Positions 53,209 to 62,721 of a stretch of DNA of 64,000 bases are shown here, piece after piece. How positions within the stretch are numbered: the first letter of the stretch is position 1; each line of letters starts with the position of its first letter. The notes under the pieces are model-generated. The model saw only the letters and a list, made by a program, of their open reading frames with translations. It was not told the origin of the DNA and did no database searches. Position numbers and translations under genes: made by a program. This DNA comes from Komagataeibacter medellinensis NBRC 3288 (GTDB lineage Bacteria > Pseudomonadota > Alphaproteobacteria > Acetobacterales > Acetobacteraceae), in the NCBI RefSeq assembly GCF_000182745.2, contig NC_016027.1:623001-687000 (forward strand), written 5' to 3'.

Positions 53209-54480
53209 TCAAACCTGCCCCTGATGGGCCAGAACCGTGTGAATGGCGGCTGTAAGCCTACTCAGTTCAGCAGGCGTGATGGTGAAGGCCGGGGTCAGGT
53301 ATATGATAGTACGAAAGGGACGGACCCACACACCCTGCGCCACCAGCGCCGCCTTGAGCGCATTCATGTCCGCTATGCGCGCAAGCTCCACCACACCGAT
53401 CGCACCCATCACCCGCACATCCACAACACCGGGTAGGTGCCGGCAGGCTTCCAACTCACTACGCATCTGCGCCTCAATTTGAGCCACCTGCGTCAGGCGC
53501 GGTTCACACGCGAACAGGTCGAGGGAGGCATTGGCACAGGCACAGGCCATAGCATTGGCCATGAAGGTCGGCCCATGCATGAGCGCGTGCAGCGGGTTAT
53601 CGGACAGAAACGCCTCGAATACATGACGACGCGCGACTGTGGCGGCTAGCGCCATAGTGCCGCCCGTCAGCGCCTTGGACAGCGTGATGATATCGGGCAC
53701 GATGCCTGCCTGCTCGCAGGCAAACAGGGTGCCGGTACGGCCAAAACCGGTAAAGATCTCATCAAGGATCAGCAGCACGCCATGCCGGTCAGCCAACTGG
53801 CGCAGGGTAAGCAGCACATCGGGGGAATGGAACAGCATGCCACCAGCACCCTGCACCAGCGGCTCGACAATGATCGCGGCAATTTGGCCCGCCGATTGCG
53901 CCAGCAGGTTGTCCAGCGCCTGCGTGCTGGCCGCATCCACCGGCAGCTCGGCCATAAAATGCTCGGGCAGGGCGCCTGCGTACAGGCTGTGCATTCCCTC
54001 ATCAGGATCGCATACGGCCATGGTGGCCATCGTATCCCCATGATAACCGCCCCGGAACGCCAGTAGCCGGGTGCGTCCCCGCTCCCCACGGTTAAGCCAG
54101 TACTGGATTGCCATTTTCATCGCCACCTCAACGGCGACGGACCCGGAATCGGTAAAGAACACTCGCTCCAGATCACCCGGCAGCAGGGCCGCCAGCCGTG
54201 TGGCCAGTGTCAGGGCAGGTTCATTGACCAGCCCGCCAAACATGACATGCGGCATGCATGCCAACTGCGCCTGCACCGCCTGGCGGATATGGGGATGATT
54301 GTAGCCGTGGCAGGCGGTCCACCACGAGGCGATGCCATCCAGCAGTTCCGAGCCATCCGCCAGCGTTATGGTGCGGCCCTGTGTGGCAACGACGGGCAGG
54401 GGGGACGGGGCCGTCTGCATCTGGGCGTAGGGCAGCCAGACATGGTGCATGCCCCGTTCCAGCCATTGTGGTCCACGCAT
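53209..54480 (-). CDS. bioA: Adenosylmethionine-8-amino-7-oxononanoate aminotransferase
   Basis: Converts KAPA to DAPA using SAM as amino donor, in biotin synthesis. It is 423 residues of the class III aminotransferase fold. N-terminal GMHHVWLPYAQM and GIASWWTACHGYNHPHI are BioA signatures. FFTDSGSVAVEVAMKMAIQY binds PLP, DEIFTGFGRTG contains the PLP-ring aspartate, and LSKALTGGTMALA has the Schiff-base lysine. ATG 54480 (MRGPQWLERG) is chosen from similarity; the long upstream frame is antisense to bioF. It is divergent from bioF over 72 bp containing a perfect palindrome. Confidence 0.94.
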   Translation of the reverse strand: MRGPQWLERGMHHVWLPYAQMQTAPSPLPVVATQGRTITLADGSELLDGIASWWTACHGYNHPHIRQAVQAQLACMPHVMFGGLVNEPALTLATRLAALLPGDLERVFFTDSGSVAVEVAMKMAIQYWLNRGERGRTRLLAFRGGYHGDTMATMAVCDPDEGMHSLYAGALPEHFMAELPVDAASTQALDNLLAQSAGQIAAIIVEPLVQGAGGMLFHSPDVLLTLRQLADRHGVLLILDEIFTGFGRTGTLFACEQAGIVPDIITLSKALTGGTMALAATVARRHVFEAFLSDNPLHALMHGPTFMANAMACACANASLDLFACEPRLTQVAQIEAQMRSELEACRHLPGVVDVRVMGAIGVVELARIADMNALKAALVAQGVWVRPFRTIIYLTPAFTITPAELSRLTAAIHTVLAHQGQV

Positions 54481-54517
54481 GGACTGTCTCCATATGATAT
54501 TGCGTTGGCGGGATTGA

Positions 54518-54536
54518 CCGGAGCAGCCTGCTCCGG
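54518..54536. promoter_or_regulatory. 19-bp perfect palindrome between bioA and bioF
   Basis: CCGGAGCAG-C-CTGCTCCGG is a perfect 9-1-9 inverted repeat in the short divergent region. It ends two bases before the AGGAG ribosome-binding site of bioF. It could be an operator for a biotin-responsive repressor or a leader hairpin that limits bioF translation. It does not resemble the BioR site TTATCTATAA. Confidence 0.45.
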
Positions 54537-54552
54537 CAGGAGAATGCGCTTC

Positions 54553-55740
54553 ATGGCCGGTTTTGATCCAATTTTCCAGACAGCACTTGACCGCATGGCG
54601 GCCCGGCACACCCGACGCGTGCTGCGCCCCGTGCGCCCGGTGGGGGCGGCCACCGTCCTGCGTGATGGGCGCAGGCTGATCAATTTCTCCGCCAACGACT
54701 ATCTTGGCCTGTCCCATCATCCCGCCCTGCGCGCACGGGCAGCGCAGTGGCTGTCCGAAGACGGCACCGGGGCCGGGGCATCGCGGCTTGTAACCGGCAC
54801 AACTGCACGGCATATGGCGGTCGAGGCTCGGCTTGCAGCCTTCAAGGGCGCGCAGGCGGCGTTACTGTTGGCCAGCGGGTGGCAGGCCAATGCCTCGGTG
54901 CTGGCAGCCGTACTGCGGCTGGCGGCGGAGCAGGGCGCGCCACCTCTGGTCTTTGCCGACCGGCTGAACCATGCCAGCCTGCATCAGGGCTGCATGGCGG
55001 CAGGCATGCGCCAGATCCGCTTTCACCATAACGACCTCAACCATCTGGAACACCTGCTTGCACACCATGCGGACAGGCCCGGCATGCGGGTGATCGTGAC
55101 CGAAAGCGTGTTCAGCATGGATGGTGACCAGACCGACATGGCGCGCCTGAGCGCCATTGGCCGCGCCTATGGCGCATTTACCTATGTGGATGAAGCCCAT
55201 GCCACAGGCGTGCTTGGCCCGCAGGGGCGCGGGCTGTGCGCGGGGCATGACATCGATCTGGTGATGGGCACGTTCAGCAAGGCGCTGGGCGGGTTCGGGG
55301 CGTTTGTCACCGGCACGCAGGCCATGTGCGACTGGCTGCTCAATGCCTGCTCGGGGTTTGTGTTCACCACAGCGCCGCCGCCTGCGGTACTGGGAGCGAT
55401 GGACGCCGCCCTTGAACTGCTGCCCACGCTGGATGCCGAACGCGGGCAGCTTGCACGTAATGCGGCACGTATCCGCGGCGTGATCCGTAACTGTGGCCTT
55501 TCCCCCGAACCTTCCACCACCCAGATCATACCAATCATGCTGGGCGAGGCCGCGCGGGCACTGGCATTTGCCACGGCACTTGAAGCCCGTGGCATCCTGG
55601 CCACCGCCATCAGGCCACCCACCGTACCGCCCGGTGGCAGCCGTATCCGACTTGCGCTCAGCGCGGCCCATACAGACGACATGATCGACCAGTTGGCTAC
55701 GGCCATCCCCGCTGCCCTGCGTGAGATTGAAGGCACCTGA
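54553..55740 (+). CDS. bioF: 8-amino-7-oxononanoate synthase
   Basis: PLP enzyme that condenses pimeloyl-ACP with alanine to give KAPA. It is 395 residues. INFSANDYLGLSHHPALRAR, the DEAHATGVLGPQGRG segment with the PLP aspartate and histidine, GTFSKALGGFGAFV with the Schiff-base lysine, and IRLALSAAHTDDMI are diagnostic. ATG 54553 (MAGFDPIFQT) has GGAG ten bases upstream. An ATG at 54544 would sit on top of it. The next gene begins 1 bp after the stop, so bioF, the esterase and bioCD form one operon. Confidence 0.94.
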   Translation: MAGFDPIFQTALDRMAARHTRRVLRPVRPVGAATVLRDGRRLINFSANDYLGLSHHPALRARAAQWLSEDGTGAGASRLVTGTTARHMAVEARLAAFKGAQAALLLASGWQANASVLAAVLRLAAEQGAPPLVFADRLNHASLHQGCMAAGMRQIRFHHNDLNHLEHLLAHHADRPGMRVIVTESVFSMDGDQTDMARLSAIGRAYGAFTYVDEAHATGVLGPQGRGLCAGHDIDLVMGTFSKALGGFGAFVTGTQAMCDWLLNACSGFVFTTAPPPAVLGAMDAALELLPTLDAERGQLARNAARIRGVIRNCGLSPEPSTTQIIPIMLGEAARALAFATALEARGILATAIRPPTVPPGGSRIRLALSAAHTDDMIDQLATAIPAALREIEGT

Positions 55741-56400
55741 ATGACAGCGGCACTTCCCATCGTTTTCGTGCATGGCTGGGCGTTTGACCCGACAGTATGG
55801 GACCAGACCCGCACCGCGCTTGGGACTGCCCGGACGCAATGCCTCGATTTCGGTTTTTTCTCGTCACACCCGGCCATGGCTCTACCTACGCAGCCCTATA
55901 TCGGGGTGGGGCACTCACTCGGTGCGCTGTGGCTGCTGCGCCACCATGGTCCCTTGTGCCAGGGCCTGCTGCTGATCAACGGCTTCAGCCGATTCAGTGC
56001 TGCACCGGACTTTGCCCATGGCATTCCCCCGCGCGTGATCGGGCGCATGCGGACGGGACTTCAGCACGCACCGGCGGGCATGCTACGCACCTTCCGCATG
56101 CGCGCGGGCATCGACGCACCCGTGCCGTCCCATATTGCGTGCGACCGGCTGGAGCAGGGGCTGGGCATCCTGATAGATATGGATTGCAGGCCCGACCTGC
56201 GCCACGCCACATGCCCCGTACAGGTCATGGCGGGTATGCACGATACCATAGCCCCCCCGGACCTGACACGGGCCTGCTTCCCCCCCGATGGACCGATTGC
56301 CACCCGATGGCTCGATGGCCGCCATCTGCTGCCCCTGACCCATGCGGTGCAATGCGCCCATGCGATTGCCGACCTGACCCGACGGATAACCCCGCCATGA
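55741..56400 (+). CDS. BioH-like alpha/beta hydrolase (probable pimeloyl-ACP methyl ester esterase)
   Basis: 219 residues, smaller than E. coli BioH. The alpha/beta fold starts IVFVHGWAFDPTVWDQ. The nucleophile elbow is GHSLGALWLL (serine 59); BioH usually has GWSLG here. LLLINGFSRFS is a BioH-like strand. The acid may be D168 in AGMHDTIAPP and the histidine H195 in LDGRHLLPL. In the BioC-BioH route this enzyme removes the methyl group once pimeloyl-ACP is made. Its place between bioF and bioCD makes that role very likely, although sequence alone cannot separate it from the BioG or BioK types. The start is one base after bioF; the stop overlaps bioCD (ATGA). Confidence 0.8.
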   Translation: MTAALPIVFVHGWAFDPTVWDQTRTALGTARTQCLDFGFFSSHPAMALPTQPYIGVGHSLGALWLLRHHGPLCQGLLLINGFSRFSAAPDFAHGIPPRVIGRMRTGLQHAPAGMLRTFRMRAGIDAPVPSHIACDRLEQGLGILIDMDCRPDLRHATCPVQVMAGMHDTIAPPDLTRACFPPDGPIATRWLDGRHLLPLTHAVQCAHAIADLTRRITPP

Positions 56401-57806
56401 CCCCTACCGCGCGCATTGCCGCCCGCTTTGACGCAGCCGATGGCTATGAACAGGCAGCCCGCATCCAGCGCATTGCCGCAATGGAACTGGCACGCCGCAT
56501 CAGTTGCCAGCATGGCCGGGAGGCACCCGTCCGCATTCTGGAAATCGGCTGCGGCACTGGCCTGCTGACCCGTGAACTCCGCAGGCTCTTTCCCCATGCC
56601 CATATTACCGCAACCGACATCGCCCCACGCATGCTGGAACGACTGGCCGCACAGATGCCTGGTGACAAACGCCTGAGCCTGCATGTCATGGATGGTGAAA
56701 CCCCCGACCTGCCCGGCCCCTTCGACCTGATCTGCTCCAGTCTGGCCATGCAGTGGTTCCACAACCGTAGGGCTGCCCTACTGTCCCTTGCTACCCTGTT
56801 GTTACCGGGGGGACAGATGGCTCTGGCCACGCTGGCGGCCGGAAGCTTTGCCCGATGGCGGGCAGCCTACGCGCATGCAGGCGTGGCCTGCCCCATGCCG
56901 CATTATCCCACACCCGATACGCTACAGGGCGAATGGCCCACAATGGGCGCAGGACTATGGCAGGTTGCAGAAATTATTGATACGCCCGCCACCCCGCTGG
57001 CTTTTGTGCGTGAACTCAGGGCTATAGGCGCCACCCATACCACGCACCCACCCGCCACGGCAGGCCAGATGCGCCGCGTGCTGGCGGCGGCGCAGGCCCA
57101 TCATCCCTTCGTCGTCTCCTACCATGTAGCTTACGGGCAGTTTAACCGTGCTGCATGGCCCGGCGTGTTTGTGACCGGCACCGATACGGATGTGGGCAAG
57201 ACCGTGGCGTCCGCAGCCCTGGTGCAGGCATGGAACGCAGCTTACTGGAAGCCGCTGCAAAGTGGCACGGATGATGCACCGGCGGACAGCACGAGCGTGC
57301 GGCAGCTTGCGGAGCTGGATGCTTCACGGCTCTATCCCCCTGCCGCAAGCTTCGGCGCCTCCCTCTCGCCCGAGGACGCGGCCGCCCATGCCCACACCCA
57401 CATCGACCCCGCTGCCATTGCCCTGCCACCCCATACCGCCGCACGCGGCCCACTGGTGGTAGAAGGGGCAGGGGGCGTGTTCGTGCCCATTGCCGAAAAT
57501 TATCTGATGATCGACCTCATGGTCAGGCTTGGGCTGCCGGTGGTTCTGGTCGCACGCAGCGCGCTTGGCACGATCAACCACACGCTGCTCAGCCTGGCCG
57601 CCCTACGCGCGCGCGGGCTGCACGTGGCAGGGATTATCCTGAACGGCCAGCCCGAACCGCTTGCCCGCAGCGCCATAGAACGGCACGGACAGGTGCGGAT
57701 ACTGGCTGAGTTTCCGCGCCTTTCCCCCATGGGGCCACAGGCGGTGGCCCAACTGGCCAGCCGCCTGCCAACATGGGCGCAGGTTATGGATGGGAGCGTT
57801 CAGTAA
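56397..57806 (+). CDS. bioCD: Fused malonyl-ACP O-methyltransferase / dethiobiotin synthetase (BioC-BioD)
   Basis: 469 residues with two biotin enzymes in one chain. Residues 1 to about 250 are a SAM methyltransferase (LEIGCGTGL at 48-56, then [15 protein letters not shown], a BioC hallmark). It would disguise malonyl-ACP as a methyl ester so that the fatty-acid machinery can extend it. From about residue 256 a P-loop protein begins ([16 protein letters not shown]) and continues with [13 protein letters not shown] and [14 protein letters not shown]. This is dethiobiotin synthetase, which carboxylates DAPA. The frame is continuous across the join (near base 57160) with no stop, so the fusion is real in this sequence. 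Start ATG 56397 overlaps the esterase stop. No bioB is in the window. The 3' end overlaps lexA by 7 bp. Confidence 0.92.
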   Translation: MTPTARIAARFDAADGYEQAARIQRIAAMELARRISCQHGREAPVRILEIGCGTGLLTRELRRLFPHAHITATDIAPRMLERLAAQMPGDKRLSLHVMDGETPDLPGPFDLICSSLAMQWFHNRRAALLSLATLLLPGGQMALATLAAGSFARWRAAYAHAGVACPMPHYPTPDTLQGEWPTMGAGLWQVAEIIDTPATPLAFVRELRAIGATHTTHPPATAGQMRRVLAAAQAHHPFVVSYHVAYGQFNRAAWPGVFVTGTDTDVGKTVASAALVQAWNAAYWKPLQSGTDDAPADSTSVRQLAELDASRLYPPAASFGASLSPEDAAAHAHTHIDPAAIALPPHTAARGPLVVEGAGGVFVPIAENYLMIDLMVRLGLPVVLVARSALGTINHTLLSLAALRARGLHVAGIILNGQPEPLARSAIERHGQVRILAEFPRLSPMGPQAVAQLASRLPTWAQVMDGSVQ

Positions 57807-58471
57807 CGGCGGATCAGTCCCGCCAGCGTGCCCTGAACACTAACACGCGCAGCAGGCAGCAGGCGGGTTTCGTAACGGATATTGGCCGGAATAAGCGCGA
57901 TCTCGCCCCCTTCGTGGCGGATGCGCTTAAGGGTCACTTCATCGCCATCAATCAGGGCCACGACAATCTGGCCATCGCTGGCATGTGCGCCCTCGCGAAT
58001 GATCACCATGTCCCCGTCCAGAATGCCGGCATCCTGCATCGAATCCCCCGTTACCTCCAGCGCATAGTGGCTGGCCTTGCCCAGCATGTCCGCCGGGACG
58101 GCAATGCGGGTGGTGTCAGTGGAGATCGCCTCGATCGGGTTACCCGCCGCCACGCGGCCCACAAAAGGCACTTCCACGACCGGAACCTGGAATGCAGCGA
58201 CGGGCATCATGCCGGGCGCGGGATCAGGCTGTTCCACAGGGGATGGCATCGTCTCGATATCCGGCAGGCGCAGGATTTCCAGCGCACGGGCACGGTGGTG
58301 CCTGCGGTGCAGGAATCCCCGCTCCTCCAACGCGGAAATCAGGCGGTGGATACCGGATTTGGAACGCAGGCCAAGCGCATCCTTCATTTCATCGAAAGAA
58401 GGAGAAAACCCGGTCCTGCGCAGATGACCATCTATGAATAGCAAAAGCTCATGCTGTTTTTTCGTAAGCAT
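57800..58471 (-). CDS. lexA: LexA repressor
   Basis: SOS response repressor of 223 residues. The N-terminal wing-HTH starts [17 protein letters not shown] and includes [19 protein letters not shown] with [13 protein letters not shown]. RecA-stimulated self-cleavage would occur at A109-G110 in VGRVAAGNP. The catalytic serine is S144 in [10 protein letters not shown] and the lysine K182 in DEVTLKRI. The C-terminal region carries the dimer interface. It is tail to tail with bioCD (7-bp overlap) and preceded by SOS boxes at 58547 and possibly 58522, so it should be autoregulated. Confidence 0.95.
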   Translation of the reverse strand: MLTKKQHELLLFIDGHLRRTGFSPSFDEMKDALGLRSKSGIHRLISALEERGFLHRRHHRARALEILRLPDIETMPSPVEQPDPAPGMMPVAAFQVPVVEVPFVGRVAAGNPIEAISTDTTRIAVPADMLGKASHYALEVTGDSMQDAGILDGDMVIIREGAHASDGQIVVALIDGDEVTLKRIRHEGGEIALIPANIRYETRLLPAARVSVQGTLAGLIRRY

Positions 58472-58521
58472 ACCACATGTCCTTTTGCCGGGGGCGCTGG
58501 TACCGACGCGGAAGTGCGGCG

Positions 58522-58561
58522 GAACAAACCAAAAACCTGTTTTTGTGTTCTATATTGGTTC
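58522..58561. promoter_or_regulatory. SOS boxes upstream of lexA
   Basis: GTTC-TATATTG-GTTC (58547-58561) is an exact alphaproteobacterial GTTC-N7-GTTC LexA site. Next to it, GAAC-AAACCAA-AAAC (58522-58536) matches the reverse-complement form GAAC-N7-GAAC with one mismatch. Both lie 50-90 bp upstream of the lexA start. Confidence 0.7.
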
Positions 58562-58594
58562 CATCCGTTCCGTCAACCGGCTTCAACGCCTGCG

Positions 58595-59803
58595 TCAGGC
58601 CATTGCAGGGTCGATACGGATGATCTCGCACACATCCCCCCGTTGCGCCGCAGGGGCATGGGGCGCGCGCAGTACCAGCGCCTGGCTCTGTGCCAGAATA
58701 TGTAGCATGGCCGAGTCCTGCATGGAAAAAGGGGTGGCCACAAGCTGACCCTGTTCATTGTGGGTAAGGGTCGCGCGCAGGTGGTCCATGCGCTGGTCAT
58801 TGGCCGGCACATCCGCCCCCAGAACCGCCCGTACCGGCGGTTTGACCGGCTGCGCCATGCCCGCCATGCGCCGCAGGGCGGGCAACACGAACACAATGGA
58901 ACACACGAAGGCCGCCACCGGGTTGCCCGGCAGGCCGATAAAGGGCAGGCGCCCCAGATGGCCGTACATGAGCGGCTTGCCCGGCCGCATTGCGATCTTC
59001 CAGAAATCGGTCGTCATGCCGACCTGTTCCAGGCATCGCCGCACCAGGTCATGGCTACCCACGCTTGCCCCGCCCGCGGTGACCAGCATGTCCACACCAT
59101 CGACCATGCGTTCCAGCGCCGCAAGGTCGGCCATGTCATCACGCAGGGCTGGCAGCATGACCGGTTCTGCCCCTGCCGCACGCAGCAGGGCCGCCAGCAT
59201 GGGCGTATTGGAATTGGCAATCTGCCCGGTCCCGACCGGGCTACCAGGAAGCAGCAGTTCATCACCCGTGGCGGCAATGGCCACACGCGGGCGGCGCGTG
59301 ACTGTAAGCCACGCATGGTTGGCGGCGGCAGCTACGCCCACATCCTGCGCCGCAAGCCTGCGCCCCGCCGGGATAACGACTTCCCCTGCCGAAAAATCCT
59401 GTCCCCGGTGGCGCACATAGGTACCGGGGGACAGGGTATGGGTAGTCGCGACATGAGTGCCATCGGCCTGCGCGTTTTCCTGTATCAGGACCGCATCGGT
59501 GCCAGCTGGCATGAGGCTGCCGGTAAAGATGCGCACACATTCCCCAGCTCCCACCGCACCCGCAAAAGGATGGCCCGCCGGTGCATGGCCGATGCAGGTG
59601 AGGGACACGCCCCCCGCCGACAGGTCGGCCGCGCGCACGGCATAACCATCCATGGAAGAGACATCGGCAGGCGGGTTGGATACAAGGGCGACCACGGGTG
59701 CCGCACTGACACGCCCGCAGGCTTCGCTCAGAGCCACAACCTCGGCAGGTAAGGGTAAAACCCCTGCCAGAATCCGTCTACGCGCTTCCGAAACACTCAA
59801 CAT
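58595..59803 (-). CDS. moeA: Molybdopterin molybdenumtransferase
   Basis: Inserts molybdenum into adenylated molybdopterin. It is about 402 residues. LSVSEARRRILAGVLPLPAE at the start, SMDGYAVRA, the domain-III motif LVTAGGASVGSHDLVRRC and MRPGKPLMYG with GLPGNPVAAFVCS are typical. ATG 59803 (MLSVSEARR) is preferred over 59815. It is divergent from rpmG. With moaA (37192) it would supply cofactor for the molybdopterin dehydrogenase at 62722. Confidence 0.94.
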   Translation of the reverse strand: MLSVSEARRRILAGVLPLPAEVVALSEACGRVSAAPVVALVSNPPADVSSMDGYAVRAADLSAGGVSLTCIGHAPAGHPFAGAVGAGECVRIFTGSLMPAGTDAVLIQENAQADGTHVATTHTLSPGTYVRHRGQDFSAGEVVIPAGRRLAAQDVGVAAAANHAWLTVTRRPRVAIAATGDELLLPGSPVGTGQIANSNTPMLAALLRAAGAEPVMLPALRDDMADLAALERMVDGVDMLVTAGGASVGSHDLVRRCLEQVGMTTDFWKIAMRPGKPLMYGHLGRLPFIGLPGNPVAAFVCSIVFVLPALRRMAGMAQPVKPPVRAVLGADVPANDQRMDHLRATLTHNEQGQLVATPFSMQDSAMLHILAQSQALVLRAPHAPAAQRGDVCEIIRIDPAMA

Positions 59804-59962
59804 TATGCGGAACACTCCTTTTTTTGCCCGTTATGGGTAAATTTAAGCAGAAATATCGGTCGGGGTGCTTGACCTCCGCCTTGTGTATGCGCATTTTCCG
59901 CCCACTTGAACCACTGCTGCACCTAAGTGTTCCAGCAGCGGCGGAGCAGTGCTGAGGATATC

Positions 59963-60130
59963 ATGGCCAAGAGCAACACCATTCAGATCAAACTCGTTTC
60001 CACGGCGGACACCGGCTACTTCTATGTGACCAAGAAGAACGCCCGCGCCCAGACCGGCAAGATGGAACTGCGGAAATATGACCCCGTGGCACGCAAGCAC
60101 GTGGCCTTCCGCGAAGCGAAGATCAAATAA
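59963..60130 (+). CDS. rpmG: Ribosomal protein bL33
   Basis: 55-residue large-subunit protein: [20 protein letters not shown] then [20 protein letters not shown] and [15 protein letters not shown]. It is the zinc-free form, without CxxC pairs. ATG 59963 has GAGGATATC at the right distance. A TTGACC at 59869-59874 is a possible -35 element upstream, though the -10 is unclear. A strong terminator follows the gene. Confidence 0.95.
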   Translation: MAKSNTIQIKLVSTADTGYFYVTKKNARAQTGKMELRKYDPVARKHVAFREAKIK

Positions 60131-60150
60131 CCTTCCGCCCTGGCGGATAC

Positions 60151-60185
60151 AAAAAACCCCGGCGGAAACGACCGGGGTTTTTTTG
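60151..60185 (+). terminator. Rho-independent terminator of rpmG
   Basis: CCCCGG pairs with CCGGGG around a nine-base loop, preceded by A6 and followed by T7. Symmetric A/T tracts could also serve the convergent gene at 60209. Confidence 0.88.
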
Positions 60186-60208
60186 TATCATCGTTCCGGC
60201 CAGCGCGG

Positions 60209-60538
60209 TCAGTACAGATGGTCATGATCACCATAAGGCACGACAATTTCGTCCTGGCGGGCAAGGTTCTGCATGGAACGGGCACGCTCATCCAGCAGGT
60301 CGGTATCCAGCGCGCCCTCTTTCAGGCCGCGTACGCGGCGTAGCCAGACTTCCTGCTCGGCTGTGGCATCCTTTTGGGCGGAACGGGCTTCAGCCAGCAG
60401 GTGCAGCTGCGTTGCATAGCTGTGCAGCCCGTGTTCCCCGCGCATGACGTTCCAGCCAAAATAGGCCGTCAGCCCGATAAACAGGGCAGGGGGAATGGTT
60501 GCGTGCAGCACACGCCGGATGATCTTGCCCAGTTGCAT
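60209..60538 (-). CDS. FtsB/DivIC-like septum formation initiator protein
   Basis: 109 residues. The short cytoplasmic N-terminus MQLGKIIRRV is followed by one transmembrane helix (ATIPPALFIGLTAYFGWNVM). A periplasmic helical region comes next (LHLLAEARSAQKDATAEQEV, then LKEGALDTDLLDERARSM). It contains the family LKxxxLDxDLLDExAR motif of FtsB-type divisome proteins. It sits directly downstream of eno, the conserved alphaproteobacterial location. ATG 60538. Confidence 0.85.
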   Translation of the reverse strand: MQLGKIIRRVLHATIPPALFIGLTAYFGWNVMRGEHGLHSYATQLHLLAEARSAQKDATAEQEVWLRRVRGLKEGALDTDLLDERARSMQNLARQDEIVVPYGDHDHLY

Positions 60539-60563
60539 TACGCTTTTCCCCCTACCTTGGTAT

Positions 60564-60588
60564 ACCGGACGGGATTACCCCGTCCGGT
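60564..60588 (-). terminator. 10-bp perfect stem-loop between eno and the FtsB-like gene
   Basis: ACCGGACGGG and CCCGTCCGGT pair perfectly around a 5-nt loop. The hairpin lies between the eno stop and the FtsB-like start on their shared strand. There is no T tract, so it may set mRNA stability or act as an attenuator rather than a full terminator. Confidence 0.5.
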
Positions 60589-60596
60589 GTAGCCTG

Positions 60597-61943
<1,347 letters not shown>

Positions 61944-62015
61944 CTACGATAACAGATGCAACGCATCATGCCAGAGCAGGCTATACACAATGACCAGATT
62001 CAGGAGAATCCTGCC

Positions 62016-62501
62016 ATGAAACGCCTGCCCCTGCTTGCCATCGTTACCGCCATAGCCAGTCTGCTGCCACTGATCGGCTGTACCTGCGCGATCCTGTTCC
62101 TGACACCGGACCATACGCCACGCCTGCTTACGGCGGCCGTGGGGTATGGCGCGGTCATGCTGTCCTTCCTCGGTGCCGTGCACTGGGGGCTGGCGCTGGA
62201 ACAGCCCGACATCGTTCCTGTCGGCGGCACACAGCGCCTGACCAACATGCGGCTGGCGCTGGGGGGCGTTCCCGCCATTATCGGCTGGGCCGGGCTGTGT
62301 GCCGCAACAGTGCGGGAACTGGCCGGGCTGCTCATCCTGATTGCCGGTTTCGTGATAGTGGGTATCGGACAGCGCATGGCATGGCAGCGTGGCGCCATGC
62401 CGCGCGGTTACCTGACTGTGCAGTGGTTTGTCATCTGCCTGGCAGAACTGTGCTTTCTGGCCATACTGGCAGCCTGCATGGGCATGCGCCCGGCACAGTA
62501 G
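62016..62501 (+). CDS. DUF3429 membrane protein
   Basis: 161 residues with five hydrophobic segments (ATIASLLPLIG-type start LAIVTAIASLLPLIGCTCAI, YGAVMLSFLGAVHWGLAL, GVPAIIGWAGLC, ELAGLLILIAGFVIVGIG, WFVICLAELCFLAILAAC). The FLGAVHWGLAL motif and spacing are those of DUF3429, an uncharacterised inner-membrane family. ATG 62016 (MKRLPLLAIV) follows AGGAG at 8-9 bp, so the longer frame is rejected. It is divergent from eno. Repeat copy C lies just downstream. Confidence 0.85.
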   Translation: MKRLPLLAIVTAIASLLPLIGCTCAILFLTPDHTPRLLTAAVGYGAVMLSFLGAVHWGLALEQPDIVPVGGTQRLTNMRLALGGVPAIIGWAGLCAATVRELAGLLILIAGFVIVGIGQRMAWQRGAMPRGYLTVQWFVICLAELCFLAILAACMGMRPAQ

Positions 62502-62535
62502 GAAATCTGGCAAAATAAACAGTCAAGCAAACAAG

Positions 62536-62619
62536 TAAAAGTTCTTGGTGAAGCTTTTTCAAAAAGCTTCACCAAGAACGCCGCCTTTTGAAAAAAGACA
62601 GCATCCAAAAATTTTCTTT
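62536..62619 (+). repeat. Dispersed palindromic repeat, copy C
   Basis: Its left part contains a perfect inverted repeat: 19 bp (62541-62559) and 19 bp (62561-62579) around one base, starting GTTCTTGGTGAAGC. A second hairpin of CCTTTTGAAAAAAG type and a right arm CCAAAAATTTTC follow. It matches copies A and B in order and sequence. Position is after a DUF3429 gene. Confidence 0.75.
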
Positions 62620-62663
62620 CCTATATCAGTCTGTTGTTATGGGCAGACCATCTTCACCCCATA

Positions 62664-62701
62664 ATAAAAAACCCCGGCACACTGGGTGTGCCGGGGTTTT
62701 T
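62664..62701. terminator. Rho-independent terminator of the molybdopterin dehydrogenase gene
   Basis: CCCCGGCACA and TGTGCCGGGG form a perfect ten-bp stem with a 5-base loop, flanked by A5 and T5. It lies 21 bp after the stop of the minus-strand gene at 62722 and should end its transcript. Confidence 0.88.
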
Positions 62702-62721
62702 CGTAGTCAGTCAGGCTGTAA

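Noticed and set aside
54247-54552. N-terminal extension of bioF frame
   Set aside because: Open frame only because it is antisense to bioA; family similarity and the AGGAG site place the start at 54553.
55797-56396. Long frame upstream of bioC-bioD suggesting a three-domain protein
   Set aside because: This part reads through the esterase gene in another frame and has no protein-like composition; bioCD begins at the overlapping ATG 56397.
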